The position numbers and the translations under genes were made by a program. 50,858 bases of DNA, from assembly GCF_016595245.1 (NCBI RefSeq), contig NZ_JAENHM010000002.1, positions 1 through 50,858 of the forward strand, in the 5' to 3' direction. This DNA comes from Azospirillum endophyticum (GTDB lineage: Bacteria > Pseudomonadota > Alphaproteobacteria > Azospirillales > Azospirillaceae). Shown here piece after piece: positions 7,871 through 18,975 of this stretch (its first letter is position 1; each line of letters begins with the position of its first letter). The notes under the pieces were generated by a model. That model was given only the letters and a program-made list of their open reading frames with translations, did no database searches and was not told the origin of the DNA.

Positions 7871-8961
7871 GGAGTGCTCCCGGAAATCAGGGCATCGGAC
7901 AGGCAGGGGCGGGTGGCGCCGTCGCGGCCGACCACCGGCGTGGCGGCGGCCAGCGCGTCGAGGACGGCTTCCTGCGTCGCGTCGGCCATCGCCTCGAACA
8001 GCCTGTCGATGCGGTGTTCGTTCACCATGCGCAGCGGCACGATGTCGGCCCGCTCGTCATGGTCGATGCGGTTGGCGGTGGTGAAGCCGAGCGCGATGTC
8101 GCCGCTGCCATGGCCCCAGAAGGAGCCCACCCGCGCCAGCCCGACCCCGGCGCGGCGGATCACCCGGCGCAGCTGGCGGTGGTCGAGCGGGACATCGGTG
8201 GCGGCGATGATGATGACGGAGCCCTTCTCCGGCGCATCGTCCTTTTCCGGCACGGCGACGCGCCGGCCGTCGGGCAGGCGCAGCTCGCCCGGCCGGCCGA
8301 AATTCGCCAGCACCAGAACGCCGAGGTGATGGCGCTTGCCGTCCAGCTTGAGCCGTCGCGACGAGGTGCCGATGCCGCCCTTGAAGCCGAAGCAGGACAT
8401 GCCGCGCCCGGCCCCGACCGATCCGACCGCAACCTCCGCGCCGTCCGCTTCCGACAGCGCGGCGGCGAGCGCAGTGGCGGCATGGGCCTCGGTCACCGCC
8501 AGCGCCTGGATGTCGTTCAGCGGGCCGTCGTTGCACTCCATCACCAGCGGATTGACCGTGGCGGTGGTGCGGCCGATGTCGGGGTTGCCGGCGATGGCGT
8601 GGCGGACCAGCGCGGTGGATGCTGTGCCGACCGACAGGGTGTTGGTCAGCAGGATCGGGGTTTCCAGCGTCCCCAGCTCGTCGACCTGCATCAGGCCGAC
8701 GCTCTTGCCGAAGCCGTTCAACACCTCGGCCGCGGCGATGGGCTTGTGGCGGTAGAGGTTGCCGGCATGGGGCAGGATGGCGGTGACGCCGGTCTGGACG
8801 GCGCCGTCCTCCAGCGTGAGATGGCCGACGCGCACGCCCGGCACATCGGTGATGGCGTTGCGCGGCCCCGGCGTCAGCCGGCCGCAGGCAAGCCCGCAGG
8901 CCCGCGCGCGCTTTGCCGGCTCAGCGGAGCCCGGCTCAACGAAGTTTCGGGTCGAGGGCAT
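7867..8961 (-). CDS. dmpA: DmpA-like L-aminopeptidase/D-esterase (peptidase family S58)
   Basis: A 364-residue S58 (P1) peptidase. [18 protein letters not shown] near the N-terminus and TNTLSVGTA are family marks. The autocleavage site is [12 protein letters not shown], giving Ser248 (counting from the ATG at 8961) as nucleophile of the small chain, close to Gly249/Ser250 of Ochrobactrum DmpA. Known members cut N-terminal residues from peptides, D-alanine amides/esters or beta-peptides. An upstream TTG at 8979 is in frame but ATG 8961 fits better. The start lies inside the end of the permease gene (26-bp overlap with its 3' end), so translation is probably coupled. Confidence 0.9.
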   Translation of the reverse strand: MPSTRNFVEPGSAEPAKRARACGLACGRLTPGPRNAITDVPGVRVGHLTLEDGAVQTGVTAILPHAGNLYRHKPIAAAEVLNGFGKSVGLMQVDELGTLETPILLTNTLSVGTASTALVRHAIAGNPDIGRTTATVNPLVMECNDGPLNDIQALAVTEAHAATALAAALSEADGAEVAVGSVGAGRGMSCFGFKGGIGTSSRRLKLDGKRHHLGVLVLANFGRPGELRLPDGRRVAVPEKDDAPEKGSVIIIAATDVPLDHRQLRRVIRRAGVGLARVGSFWGHGSGDIALGFTTANRIDHDERADIVPLRMVNEHRIDRLFEAMADATQEAVLDALAAATPVVGRDGATRPCLSDALISGSTP

Positions 8962-9826
8962 CGCGCAGTCCGTCGCCAAGCAGGTTGAAGGCCAGCACCG
9001 TCAGGAAGATGGCAAGGCCGGGATAGAAGGTGACATGGCTGGCGACGCCGATGTAGCTGCGCCCGTCGGCCAGCATGGCGCCCCATTCCGGGCTGGGCGG
9101 CTGGGCGCCGAGGCCGATGAAGCTGAGGCTGGCCGCCGTCAGGATCGAGGTGCCGATGCGCATGGAAACATAGACGATCACGCTGGGCAGCGTGCCGGGC
9201 AGGATGTGGCGGACCATCAGCAGCCGGTCGCGCACGCCGATGGCGCGGGCGGCGTCGACATAGACCGCGCGCTTCAGCGACAGCGTGCTGCCGCGCACCA
9301 GGCGGGCGAAGACCGGGACGCTGAAGATCGCCACCGCATAGATGACGTTCTCGATCCCCGGCCCCAGGATGGCGACGATGCCAATGGCGAGCAGGATGCC
9401 GGGGAAGGCCAGCAGCACGTCGCAGACGCGCATGATCAGGCTATCGATCCAGCCGCCGCGGAAGCCGGCGACCAGCCCCAGCGCCACGCCGGCCGCGCCG
9501 CCGAGCAGCACCGACAGCAGCCCGACCGACAACGAGATGCGGGCGCCCCACAGGATGCGGCTCAGGATATCGCGGCCATAGGCGTCAGTGCCGGCCCAAT
9601 GGTCGGCCGACGGGCCTTCCAGGATGCGGTCGTAATCGAAGCCCGCCGGGTCGAAGGGAGCGATCCAGGGGGCGGCGGCCGCCGCCAGCGCCAGTGCGGC
9701 CAAGCAGAGGCCGGCGGCCATGGCGGTGCGGTTGCGCCGGAACTTGCGCCAGAACTCGCGCAGCGGCGAGCGGACGGCTTCGTGAGTGGCGGCGGCGGCC
9801 ACGCCGGTTGCGTCTGTCGTGGTCAT
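8936..9826 (-). CDS. Dipeptide/oligopeptide ABC transporter permease, DppC/OppC type
   Basis: A 296-residue inner-membrane permease. After a cytoplasmic N-terminus with [15 protein letters not shown] it has six predicted membrane spans. The segment [38 protein letters not shown] region (about 75-105) with [15 protein letters not shown] is the OppC N-terminal signature, and [10 protein letters not shown] starts the binding-protein-dependent transport domain. The EAA loop reads about [22 protein letters not shown]. Overlaps the DppB-type gene by 4 bp and the S58 peptidase gene at its 3' end. Confidence 0.93.
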   Translation of the reverse strand: MTTTDATGVAAAATHEAVRSPLREFWRKFRRNRTAMAAGLCLAALALAAAAAPWIAPFDPAGFDYDRILEGPSADHWAGTDAYGRDILSRILWGARISLSVGLLSVLLGGAAGVALGLVAGFRGGWIDSLIMRVCDVLLAFPGILLAIGIVAILGPGIENVIYAVAIFSVPVFARLVRGSTLSLKRAVYVDAARAIGVRDRLLMVRHILPGTLPSVIVYVSMRIGTSILTAASLSFIGLGAQPPSPEWGAMLADGRSYIGVASHVTFYPGLAIFLTVLAFNLLGDGLRDALDPKLR

Positions 9827-10743
9827 GAGTAGCGAATCTCGGGGTTGGCGAGGGCGTACAGCACGTCGACCAGCAGGTTGATGATAATGAACTCCAGCGA
9901 GAACAGCAGGATCTCGGCCTGGATGACGGTGTAGTCGCGGTAATTGACGCTATCGACCAGCAGCCGGCCCAGCCCCGGCCAGGAGAACACCGTCTCCACC
10001 ACGATCGAGCCGCCGAGCAGGAAGCCGAACTGCAGGCCGACCATGGTGATGATCGGGATCAGCGCGTTGCGCAGGGTGTGCTTCCACACCACCAGCCGGG
10101 CCGGCACGCCCTTGGCCCGCGCGGTGCGGACGTAATCCTCGCGCGCGATCTCGATGAAGGCGGAGCGGGTGAAGCGCGCCATCACCGCGGCGACGCCGAG
10201 GCCGAGCGTCAGCGACGGCATGACGTAATGCTGCCAAGTGCCATAGCCGCTGGTCGGCAGCCAGCCGAGCTTGACCGAGAACAGGTCGATCATCAGCAGG
10301 CCGAGCCAGAAGGAGGGGAAGGCGATGCCCGACACCGCGACCACCATGCCGACATGGTCCTGCCAGCGCCCGCGCTTGGTGGCGGACGCGACGCCGATCA
10401 GCAGGCCCGCCAGCGTCGCCCACACCATGGCGACGACAGTGAGATAGAGCGTCGGCATGAAGCGTTCGCCGATCTCCTGCGACACCGGCCGCTTCGACTT
10501 CATCGACCGCCCGAACTCGCCCTGCACCGCATTGCCGAGGAAGCGGCCGTACTGCACCCACAGCGGCTGGTCGAGGCCGAGATCCTGGCGCACCAGTTCG
10601 ACGTCCTGCTGGGTCGCATCCGGCCCGGCGACCAGCCGCGCCGGATCGCCCGGCAGCAGATGGACGAAGCCGAAGACGAAGACGGAGATCACCAGCAGAA
10701 CCGGCAGGATGCCGGCGAGACGGCCGACGAGATATTTCAGCAT
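9823..10743 (-). CDS. Dipeptide/oligopeptide ABC transporter permease, DppB/OppB type
   Basis: A 306-residue inner-membrane permease with six predicted spans. It begins [20 protein letters not shown], typical of DppB, followed by [12 protein letters not shown] in the N-terminal periplasmic part. The EAA loop reads [22 protein letters not shown] and [17 protein letters not shown] near the C-terminus is a DppB hallmark. Stop overlaps the DppC-type ATG (ATGA). Its own start is separated from the binding-protein gene by 186 bp containing a palindromic repeat element. Confidence 0.93.
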   Translation of the reverse strand: MLKYLVGRLAGILPVLLVISVFVFGFVHLLPGDPARLVAGPDATQQDVELVRQDLGLDQPLWVQYGRFLGNAVQGEFGRSMKSKRPVSQEIGERFMPTLYLTVVAMVWATLAGLLIGVASATKRGRWQDHVGMVVAVSGIAFPSFWLGLLMIDLFSVKLGWLPTSGYGTWQHYVMPSLTLGLGVAAVMARFTRSAFIEIAREDYVRTARAKGVPARLVVWKHTLRNALIPIITMVGLQFGFLLGGSIVVETVFSWPGLGRLLVDSVNYRDYTVIQAEILLFSLEFIIINLLVDVLYALANPEIRYS

Positions 10744-10800
10744 GGGGCAGAGGTCCTGGTGGAGGGCCTGGGTGGGCGGGGGGAGTCTTGGGGATGCGGG

Positions 10801-10907
10801 ACCCCCACCTAACCTCCCCCGCTGGGCGGGGGAGGGACTGCCGCCGCCCCCCCGTCAAAGCGCTTGTCCCCTCCCCCGCCCAGCGGGGGAGGGTTAGGGT
10901 GGGGGCA
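10801..10907. repeat. Dispersed twin-palindrome element, copy 1 (inside peptide operon)
   Basis: Two GC-rich palindromes, CCTCCCCCGCTGGGCGGGGGAGG (left) and CCTCCCCCGCCCAGCGGGGGAGG (right), flank about 30 bp (CTGCCGCCGCC...AAAGCGCTTG). The outer ends are themselves inverted (ACCCCCACCTAACC and GGTTAGGGTGGGGG). A closely matching element lies at 49087-49197. It fills the 186-bp gap between the binding-protein gene and the dppB-type permease gene, a place where a BIME-like element could stabilise the upstream mRNA or lower downstream expression. Confidence 0.8.
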
Positions 10908-10929
10908 ATGGCGCGCCCCCACACTCACA

Positions 10930-12462
10930 TCACTGCAGATCGGCCTCTTCCATCTGCAGGCCGCCGTCGGCGACGTAGTAGAAGCCGGTCAGCTTCTTCG
11001 ACTTGCCGGCCAGCAGGTTCTCGACGCCGAGGAAGATCCAGGGCGCGTCCTTCCAGATCTGCTCCTGGGCGACGCGGTAGGCCTCGGCGCGCTTGGCGGT
11101 GTCGGCGGTGGCGATGCCGGTCTCGATGGCGGCGTCGACCGTGTCGTTCTTGTAGTAGGCGACGTTGAAGAACTTCGGCGGGAAGCCCTTGCCCCACAGC
11201 AGCGGGCGCAGGCCCCAGTCGGCGTCGCCGGTCGAGGCCGACCAGCCGCCATACTGCATCTGCACCGTGGCGTCCTCCGGCTTCTCGACGCCCCAGACAC
11301 GGGCGGTCTCGACACCGGATTCCAGCGGGGTGACGGTCAGCTTGACGCCGATCTGCGACAGCTGCTGCTGGACGAACTGCATGCCGCGGATGAAGTTGGT
11401 GCTGTTGCGGCCGAACATCTCGGCCTCGAAGCCGTTCGGATAGCCCGCTTCGGCCAGCAGCGCCTTCGCCTTGGCGAGGTCGTAGGTGTACTGGTTGGGC
11501 TGGGTGACGTGGAAGCCCAGCTTGGACGGGATCGCCGAATCCAGCGGGCCGGCATAGCCGCGATAAACCACCTTCGCGTAGGCGTTCTTGTCGATGGCGT
11601 AGTTCAGCGCCTGACGGACGCGCGGGTCGTTGAACGGCTTCTTCATGGTGTTCATCGCCACGTAGCGGGCGATGATCGACGGCGAGTCGATCAGTTCCAG
11701 CGCCTGGTTGGCCTCCACCATCTTCACCATCTCCGGCGGCAGCGGATAGATGAACTGCGCCTCGTTGGTCTGGAGCATGGCGATGCGGCTGCCGTTCTCC
11801 GGCACGCTCTTCAGCGTGACGTGGTCGATCTTCGGCAGGCCCGGCTTCCAGTACTTGTCGTTCTTCTCGACCTTCAGCGTGTCCGCTTCCCAGCTGACGA
11901 ACTTGTAGGGGCCGGTGCCGACCGGATGGCGGCCGATCTCCTTGCCGAAGGTCTCCAGCGCCTTTGGGCTGTGGATCATCGCGCCCGGGTGGGCGAGGTT
12001 GTTGTTCAGCGCGCCGAAGGGCTGCGACAGCTTCAGCGTGATGGTGGTGTCGTCGACCACCACCGTCTCGGCCAGCATCGCCAGCAGGCTCTGGCGCTTC
12101 AGCCGGTTGGCCGGGTTGGCGAGGCGGTCGAAGTTGGTCTTCACCGCCTGGGCGTTGAACGGCGTGCCGTCATGGAAGGTGACGTTCTTGCGCAGGCGGT
12201 AGGTGTATTCGGTGGCGGCGTCGTTGACGGTGAAGCTCTCGGCCAGAAGCGGGATCAGCTTCATGTCCTTGTCGAAGCCGAACAGGCCCTGCATCATCGT
12301 GCGGCTGGCCGACTGCGACAGGGTGTCGTTGATGTCGGCCGGGTCCAGCGTGGTGATGTTGTCGGGCAGGCCGACCACCAGATCCTTGGCGGCGAAGGCC
12401 GGACCGGCCAGCGCGGTGCCGGCGAGCAGGCCGGCGAGCAGGGGAAGGGCAAAACGCTTCAC
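10930..12462 (-). CDS. ABC transporter substrate-binding protein, family 5 (peptide type)
   Basis: A 510-residue periplasmic SBP_bac_5 protein. Residues 1-24 form a Sec signal peptide (KR, hydrophobic core, cleavage after GPAFA). Mature protein starts KDLVVGLPDNITTLDPADIN, the typical family start, and contains LAESFTVNDAATEYTYRLRKNVTFHDGTPF-type sequence around 75-105. Starts at GTG (12462) with AGGGAGTC upstream. It lies 23 bp downstream of the fused ATPase gene. Together with the two permeases it makes a complete importer; the neighbouring peptidases suggest D- or beta-linked peptides as cargo, which is inference. Confidence 0.93.
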   Translation of the reverse strand: MKRFALPLLAGLLAGTALAGPAFAAKDLVVGLPDNITTLDPADINDTLSQSASRTMMQGLFGFDKDMKLIPLLAESFTVNDAATEYTYRLRKNVTFHDGTPFNAQAVKTNFDRLANPANRLKRQSLLAMLAETVVVDDTTITLKLSQPFGALNNNLAHPGAMIHSPKALETFGKEIGRHPVGTGPYKFVSWEADTLKVEKNDKYWKPGLPKIDHVTLKSVPENGSRIAMLQTNEAQFIYPLPPEMVKMVEANQALELIDSPSIIARYVAMNTMKKPFNDPRVRQALNYAIDKNAYAKVVYRGYAGPLDSAIPSKLGFHVTQPNQYTYDLAKAKALLAEAGYPNGFEAEMFGRNSTNFIRGMQFVQQQLSQIGVKLTVTPLESGVETARVWGVEKPEDATVQMQYGGWSASTGDADWGLRPLLWGKGFPPKFFNVAYYKNDTVDAAIETGIATADTAKRAEAYRVAQEQIWKDAPWIFLGVENLLAGKSKKLTGFYYVADGGLQMEEADLQ

Positions 12463-12485
12463 GTGTAGACTCCCTGTTTTTTGGT

Positions 12486-14398
<1,913 letters not shown>

Positions 14399-14402
<4 letters not shown>

Positions 14403-15244
14403 CGACCGAGCCTTTCCGCGAACAGCGCGAACAGGCGACGCCAGACCATGCCCGGCGCACCGCTGCCGACCGGCTTGCCGTTCAGGCTGGTGACGGGGGT
14501 GATTTCCTTGGTGGTGCTGGCGATCCAGATCTCGTCGGCGCTGTCGAGCTCCGCCGCCGGGATGTCGCGCTCCACCAGTTGCAGCCCGGCCTCGGCCGCC
14601 AGCCGCAGGATGACGGTGCGGGTGATGCCCTGGAGGATGCGGTTGTCGTTGAGCGGGGTGGCGATGGCGCCGTCCTTGACCACGAAGACGTTGGTGGCTG
14701 CGCCCTCGGTCACCAGGCCGTCGCGCAGTTGCAGCGCATCGACCACCCCGGCGTCGGTCGCCGCCTGCTGCGCCAGCACGCTGCCCAGCAGCGCCACCGT
14801 CTTCAGGTCGCAGCGGCCCCAGCGGATGTCGGGGATGGTGATGGCGGCGACGCCCTGGTCGCGCCACGCCGCGGGCGGGCGTTTCAGCGGGCTCGCCATG
14901 CCGAAGACCGACGGGGTGACGCCGGCCGGGAAAGCGTGGCCGCGGTTGGCGGCGGCGCCGCGGGTGACTTGCAGGTAGACGGTCAGGTCGCCGGTGATCC
15001 CGGACTCGGTGGCCAGCCGCTCCATGATGGCCAGCCAGTCGCCGGCCGACAGGGTGCAGTCGATGCGCAGCTCCGACAGGCCGCGCTGCAGGCGGGCGAT
15101 GTGGGCCTCCGGCTCGAACAGGCGGCCATTGTAGGCGGCGGTCACCTCATAGAGGCCGTCGGCGAACAGGAAACCGCGGTCCAGCGGCGACACATGGACC
15201 TCGTCCAGCGGCAGGTAACGCCCGTTCCAATAGGAGATCGTCAT
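14399..15244 (-). CDS. dat: D-amino-acid transaminase (PLP fold type IV)
   Basis: A 281-residue class IV aminotransferase. The PLP Lys is Lys148 in [13 protein letters not shown], close to Lys145 of Bacillus D-amino-acid aminotransferase; Glu180 in [12 protein letters not shown] is the usual partner. [17 protein letters not shown] near the N-terminus is typical of DAAT. Reaction: D-alanine (or other D-amino acid) plus 2-oxoglutarate to pyruvate plus D-glutamate. First structural gene after the regulator (56-bp gap) and coupled by ATGA to the ABC ATPase gene. This fits disposal of D-amino acids freed by the peptidases of the same cluster. A branched-chain transaminase or ADC lyase role is less likely given the DAAT-style core. 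Confidence 0.88.
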
Positions 15245-15300
15245 CGCATTCCAACTTCTTCGGCGCGTGGATGGGGTGGCCCTGTTCACCGGGAGCCGCG

Positions 15301-16194
15301 TTATTCGGGCTGCCGGGTCGATTTCGGCACGACATGGAGGTAGGGCAGGATGCGTTCGGCAACGTCGGCGGCCTGTCCGACACTGTCCGGGCCGGAGCGC
15401 GACAATGCGGTGCCCAGCGCCACGATCAGCGCCATCAACCCGGTGGGGGAGCTGTGGCGCACGCCATGGTCGGCCCCAGCCAGCAGGGTGACGTCGGCCA
15501 GCGGCACGATCGGACTGTCCGGCGCGTCGGTCAGCGCGATGGCCTTGGCCCCGCGCTCCCGGCACAGCTGCAGATGCTCGATGGTGCGGCGCGAATAGCG
15601 CGGCGAGGTGATGGCGATCACCAGATCGCCCGGCCTGACCGTCATCAGCCGGCGGATGGTGCGTTCGGTCCCGGCGAACTCGATGGCCTCGCGGACATGG
15701 TCGACATAGGGCTCCAGCACGTCGGCGAGGAACAGCGCGAGATAGGCGCTGTCGCCCAGCCCCAGCGCGACGACGCGGCCGGCCTCGCGGATCAGGCGGA
15801 TCGCCGCCTCGCACTGTTCGGGCTGGAGCAGCTCCATGGTGCGGGTGATGTTGCCGGCGTCGTTCACCAGCGATTCCCGCATGATCTCGGCGTTCGAGGT
15901 GTCGCGCTGCACCGCGACGCGCAGCTTCTCCACCGGGGCGAAGGTGGATTCGAAGGCACGCAGCAGATCCTCGCGGAATTCCGGATAGCCGTCATAGCCG
16001 AGGAAGCGGGCGTAGCGGTTGACCGAGGCCACCGACACTTCGGCCGCCGCCGCCAGTTCGCCGATCTTCAAGGTCGCGGTGCGGAAGGGATAGGCCAGCG
16101 CCCAGGCGCCGACCTTGGCGAGCGCCGCCGGAAGCTGCTGCTGGCAGTTCTGCATGCGGATCAGCAGCGATCCCGTCTGGATGGGCAGCTCCAT
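15301..16194 (-). CDS. MurR/RpiR-family transcriptional regulator
   Basis: A 297-residue regulator with an N-terminal RpiR helix-turn-helix (about 1-77; recognition helix around ASVNRYARFLGYDGYPEF) and a C-terminal SIS sugar-phosphate-binding domain (about 125-265; GDLVIAITSPRYSRRTIEHL and AKAIALTDAPDSPI). Family members such as MurR and HexR sense phosphosugars; here the neighbours suggest a ligand linked to D-peptide or cell-wall turnover. First gene of the cluster, reading into dat. A near-perfect inverted repeat 49-73 bp upstream of its ATG may be its operator. Confidence 0.9.
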   Translation of the reverse strand: MELPIQTGSLLIRMQNCQQQLPAALAKVGAWALAYPFRTATLKIGELAAAAEVSVASVNRYARFLGYDGYPEFREDLLRAFESTFAPVEKLRVAVQRDTSNAEIMRESLVNDAGNITRTMELLQPEQCEAAIRLIREAGRVVALGLGDSAYLALFLADVLEPYVDHVREAIEFAGTERTIRRLMTVRPGDLVIAITSPRYSRRTIEHLQLCRERGAKAIALTDAPDSPIVPLADVTLLAGADHGVRHSSPTGLMALIVALGTALSRSGPDSVGQAADVAERILPYLHVVPKSTRQPE

Positions 16195-16242
16195 TCCCCG
16201 AAACCCCTCGACAGCGTCAGCGCAGCCCTCATGAGGACAGAG

Positions 16243-16267
16243 TTACAGGAATGGCATATTTCTGTAA
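16243..16267. promoter_or_regulatory. Candidate operator of the RpiR regulator
   Basis: TTACAGGAAT - GGCAT - ATTTCTGTAA is a 10-bp inverted repeat with one mismatch and a 5-bp spacer, 49 bp before the regulator start. TGTAA/TTACA half-sites are common for RpiR/HexR-type regulators. The stretch is AT-rich relative to its surroundings, as a promoter would be. Binding and autoregulation are inferred. Confidence 0.5.
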
Positions 16268-16342
16268 ATCCATTTTCACATAGAGGCGTATGCGGTCGGT
16301 TCGAGGGCATCCGAGCCTTGAACGGAAATGATCGTCGTCGGC

Positions 16343-16370
16343 TGTCATTTCGGCGAAGGCGAGAATCCAG
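16343..16370. repeat. Short palindromic repeat (CGTCATTCCCGCGAAGGCGGGAA type), degenerate copy
   Basis: TGTCATTTCGGCGAAGGCGAGAATCCAG matches the clean copy at 16501-16528 with a few changes, so the stem is weakened. The 16195-16877 gap has no gene; it holds this repeat, the clean copy and the 235-bp inverted-repeat element. Confidence 0.6.
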
Positions 16371-16500
16371 CCGTTTCACGCGCTGGGGCCGGTAGCCTGG
16401 ATCCCTGCCTTCGAGGCTTGTGAAGAAATCGGTGACTCGCTGAGAGAAGCCCCAAGTTCGAACCACGTCGTATTGGATCGCATCATTCGCTTCTCTCGGC

Positions 16501-16528
16501 CGTCATTCCCGCGAAGGCGGGAATCCAG
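16501..16528. repeat. Short palindromic repeat (CGTCATTCCCGCGAAGGCGGGAA type)
   Basis: The sequence forms a TTCCCGC-GAAG-GCGGGAA hairpin, preceded by CGTCA and followed by TCCAG. This is a widespread proteobacterial REP-like word. Another copy lies at 50601-50624 next to the IS30 transposase end. Confidence 0.75.
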
Positions 16529-16572
16529 TCTTCACAAGCACTTGGGTTGGAAATCCTGGTTCCCCGCCTCCG

Positions 16573-16807
16573 CGCTACGGGATGCACAGATCTCGCGCTT
16601 GCGGCAGAAAAAGCATCTTAACGTTGCACGTATCCCTTCTCCCCTCGCGGGAGAGGGGTTGGGGTGAGGGGGCGCAAGTTTGATTTCCACCGACCTTCGG
16701 TCGACCGCCCCCTCATCCCAACCCTTCTCCCGCGAGGGGAGAAGGGCTATTCGCTAGAGAAAGTCGCATCTCGTTTGCAGAAGCGAGATCTGTGCATGCC
16801 GTAGCGC
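16573..16807. repeat. MITE-like element with long nested inverted repeats
   Basis: Outer arms of 25 bp (16573-16597 and 16783-16807, both containing ATGCACAGATCTCGC) are inverted copies with 24 of 25 matches. Inner arms at 16634-16673 and 16707-16746 (CCCTTCTCCCCTCGCGGGAG core) also form inverted copies, each itself palindromic. The 33-bp centre contains a further small palindrome, CCGACCTTCGGTCG. It has no coding capacity, and lies between the RpiR regulator and the MORN gene. The folded form would be a long cruciform or hairpin. A non-autonomous mobile element is the simplest reading; I could not identify target-site duplications with confidence. Confidence 0.65.
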
Positions 16808-16877
16808 CTCCGCGCGAAGGAGGGAAAGTTCCTCCGTTCCCTGAAGCTTGGCCGCGCAAGACGATGGGCGTAGCCCG

Positions 16878-17558
16878 CTACCGAGCCCGATCGCGAAGGA
16901 ACTGGTCGGACTGGTTCAGCCATTCCTCAAGCTTCTGGGTCCTGTTCGGCGGATGATCCGGGCCGGGGTCCGCGTCCGGCGGCATCGCGGCCGATTGGGG
17001 CGGGCGATGCAGCGGAGCGCCGGCACCGACGATGCCGCGGGCGTCGACCCGCGCCCGATGGCGGCGGCCATCGGCGGTGACGAACTCGCCCTCCCCCGTC
17101 GGCCGGTTGCGCTCGAAGCGGCCGACATACTTGTTGCCGTTTGGGAAAGTGAGCGTACCGAGCCCGGTCCGGCGGTCGTCCTTCCATTCGCCCCGATAGA
17201 CCCGTCCGTCGGACCAGACATGGGTCGCATGCCCCGACACCAGCCCGCCGCGGAAGGTCCCGTCGAGACGGCGTCCGTCGCGCCAGGCGACGCGCCCCTG
17301 TCCTTCCATCCGGCCGTCGACCATCCTGCCTTCCGCCTGCCCGTCATAGCGGCCGTCGTGGAACCAGCGCAGCACGCCGGGACCGCTCGCCCAGCCGTTC
17401 GGGCAGGCGCCGGACCAGCGGATGCTCTTGCGCCGGTCGGGATACTGGTCCCACACCCGGCAGTCGGAGCCTTCGACCGTCACCGCCCGTTCCGCCAGGG
17501 CGGAGGCCGGCAGGAAGGCCATCAGGCAGGGCAGCAAAAGGGCGGCACGGGCGGGCAT
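16878..17558 (-). CDS. Secreted MORN-repeat protein
   Basis: A 226-residue protein. The ATG at 17558 is chosen because AAAGGTGG lies just upstream and the product then begins with a clear Sec signal peptide (residues 1-22, MPARAALLLPCLMAF...ASALA). The mature part holds about five MORN-type repeats: GDGRYDGQ-like units at WFHDGRYDGQAEGRMVDG, RVAWRDGRRLDGTF, HVWSDGRVYRGEWKDDR and LTFPNGNKYVGRFERNRPTGEG. Two Cys near the start of the mature chain (CRVW, CPNGW) may form a disulfide. Function unknown; MORN repeats bind membranes or partner proteins in other systems. The C-terminus is Pro-rich then basic. Confidence 0.8.
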   Translation of the reverse strand: MPARAALLLPCLMAFLPASALAERAVTVEGSDCRVWDQYPDRRKSIRWSGACPNGWASGPGVLRWFHDGRYDGQAEGRMVDGRMEGQGRVAWRDGRRLDGTFRGGLVSGHATHVWSDGRVYRGEWKDDRRTGLGTLTFPNGNKYVGRFERNRPTGEGEFVTADGRRHRARVDARGIVGAGAPLHRPPQSAAMPPDADPGPDHPPNRTQKLEEWLNQSDQFLRDRAR

Positions 17559-17730
17559 GGACGCCACCTTTCGCGCAAGAAGGGGGGATGCGACCTCCAA
17601 CCGCCCCTGCCCGCATTCGGTTCCGCCACCTCCGCTTTCGTGCGCCCCCAGGGTCTTCCTTATCGTTTGTTAACGATGTTTGCCGCAATGATCGCGCATC
17701 ATCGGATTCAGCGCATCATGAAGGGTAGCA

Positions 17731-18753
17731 ATGGCTCAGAAGGTTCGTGAGGACTACCGGACCCTCACCGGCCCGGAAAAGGCCGCCATCATGATGCTGG
17801 CGCTCGGCGAGGAGCATTCGTCCAAGCTGTTCGCCATGATGGACGACGAGGAGATCAAGGAGCTGTCCCAGGTGATGGCGAACCTGGGTACCGTGTCGGC
17901 CAACCTGATCGAGCGCCTGTTCGTCGAGTTCGCCGAGCAGATGTCGTCGAGCGGCACCGTGGTCGGCTCCTTCGATTCGACCGAGCGCCTCCTGCTGAAG
18001 ACCCTGCCCAAGGACAAGGTCGACCAGATCATGGAGGACATCCGTGGTCCGGCCGGCCGGACGATGTGGGACAAGCTGACCAACGTCAACGAGTCGGTGC
18101 TGTCCAACTATCTGAAGAACGAGTATCCGCAGACGGTCGCGGTGGTGCTGTCCAAGATCCGCTCCGACCATGCCGGCCGCGTGCTCGCGCAGCTGCCGGA
18201 AAGCTTCGCGATGGAGGTCATCATGCGCATGCTGCGCATGGAGGCGGTGCAGAAGGAGGTTCTGGACGACGTCGAGCGCACGCTGCGCACCGAGTTCATG
18301 ACCAACCTCGCCCGCACCAGCCGGCGCGACAGCCACGAGATGCTGGCGGAGATCTTCAACGGGCTGGACCGCACCACCGAGCACCGCTTCATGGCGGCGC
18401 TGGAGGAGCGCAACCGCGACAGCGCCGAGCGCATCAAGTCGCTGATGTTCACCTTCGAGGATCTGTCGAAGCTCGACCCTTCGGGCGTACAGACGATGCT
18501 GCGCACGGTGGACAAGCAGAAGCTGGGCACCGCGCTGAAGGGCGCCTCGGAGTCGCTGAAGGACCTGTTCTTCTCCAACATGTCCGAGCGTGCCGCCAAG
18601 ATCCTGCGCGAGGACATGGCGGCCATGGGTCCGGTGCGCGTCCGCGACGTCGACGAGGCGCAGATGTACATGGTCCAGCTGGCGAAGGATCTGGCCGCCC
18701 GCGGCGAGCTGGTGCTGGCCGAGGGCAGCGGCGAGAACGAGCTGATCTACTGA
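17731..18753 (+). CDS. fliG: Flagellar motor switch protein FliG
   Basis: A 340-residue FliG, the rotor protein of the flagellar C-ring that meets the MotA stator and sits on FliF. Family landmarks: [23 protein letters not shown] N-terminus, [11 protein letters not shown] (131-141, the EHPQ motif with Tyr for His), and the C-terminal torque helix region with [21 protein letters not shown]. Alphaproteobacterial length and ending. Starts at ATG after AAGGGTAGC. Stands alone here: no other flagellar gene is adjacent, and fliN is 25 kb away on the other strand. Confidence 0.96.
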   Translation: MAQKVREDYRTLTGPEKAAIMMLALGEEHSSKLFAMMDDEEIKELSQVMANLGTVSANLIERLFVEFAEQMSSSGTVVGSFDSTERLLLKTLPKDKVDQIMEDIRGPAGRTMWDKLTNVNESVLSNYLKNEYPQTVAVVLSKIRSDHAGRVLAQLPESFAMEVIMRMLRMEAVQKEVLDDVERTLRTEFMTNLARTSRRDSHEMLAEIFNGLDRTTEHRFMAALEERNRDSAERIKSLMFTFEDLSKLDPSGVQTMLRTVDKQKLGTALKGASESLKDLFFSNMSERAAKILREDMAAMGPVRVRDVDEAQMYMVQLAKDLAARGELVLAEGSGENELIY

Positions 18754-18975
18754 CCGGCGGATGCGCCCCGCTGATAGGCATCTGGCGATAAGCAGCGGGC
18801 AGCGCTGACTTTTTTCCCGGCAACCCTCACAGGGGGTTTGACGGACGGTTCGGAACGGTGAACCTTTGGAGTCCGGATAGGGGCGGGATCAGGGGAGCGG
18901 CTTTTCGCTCTCCACCGACCGGCCAGAAGGCCGGCGGATGCCGCATCGGGCAACAACAGGGGGCTTCCGAACATC

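Noticed and set aside
16573..16807. Possible CRISPR or tandem array in the 16.2-16.9 kb repeats
   Set aside because: Repeats are inverted copies, not regularly spaced direct repeats, and there are no spacers or cas genes.
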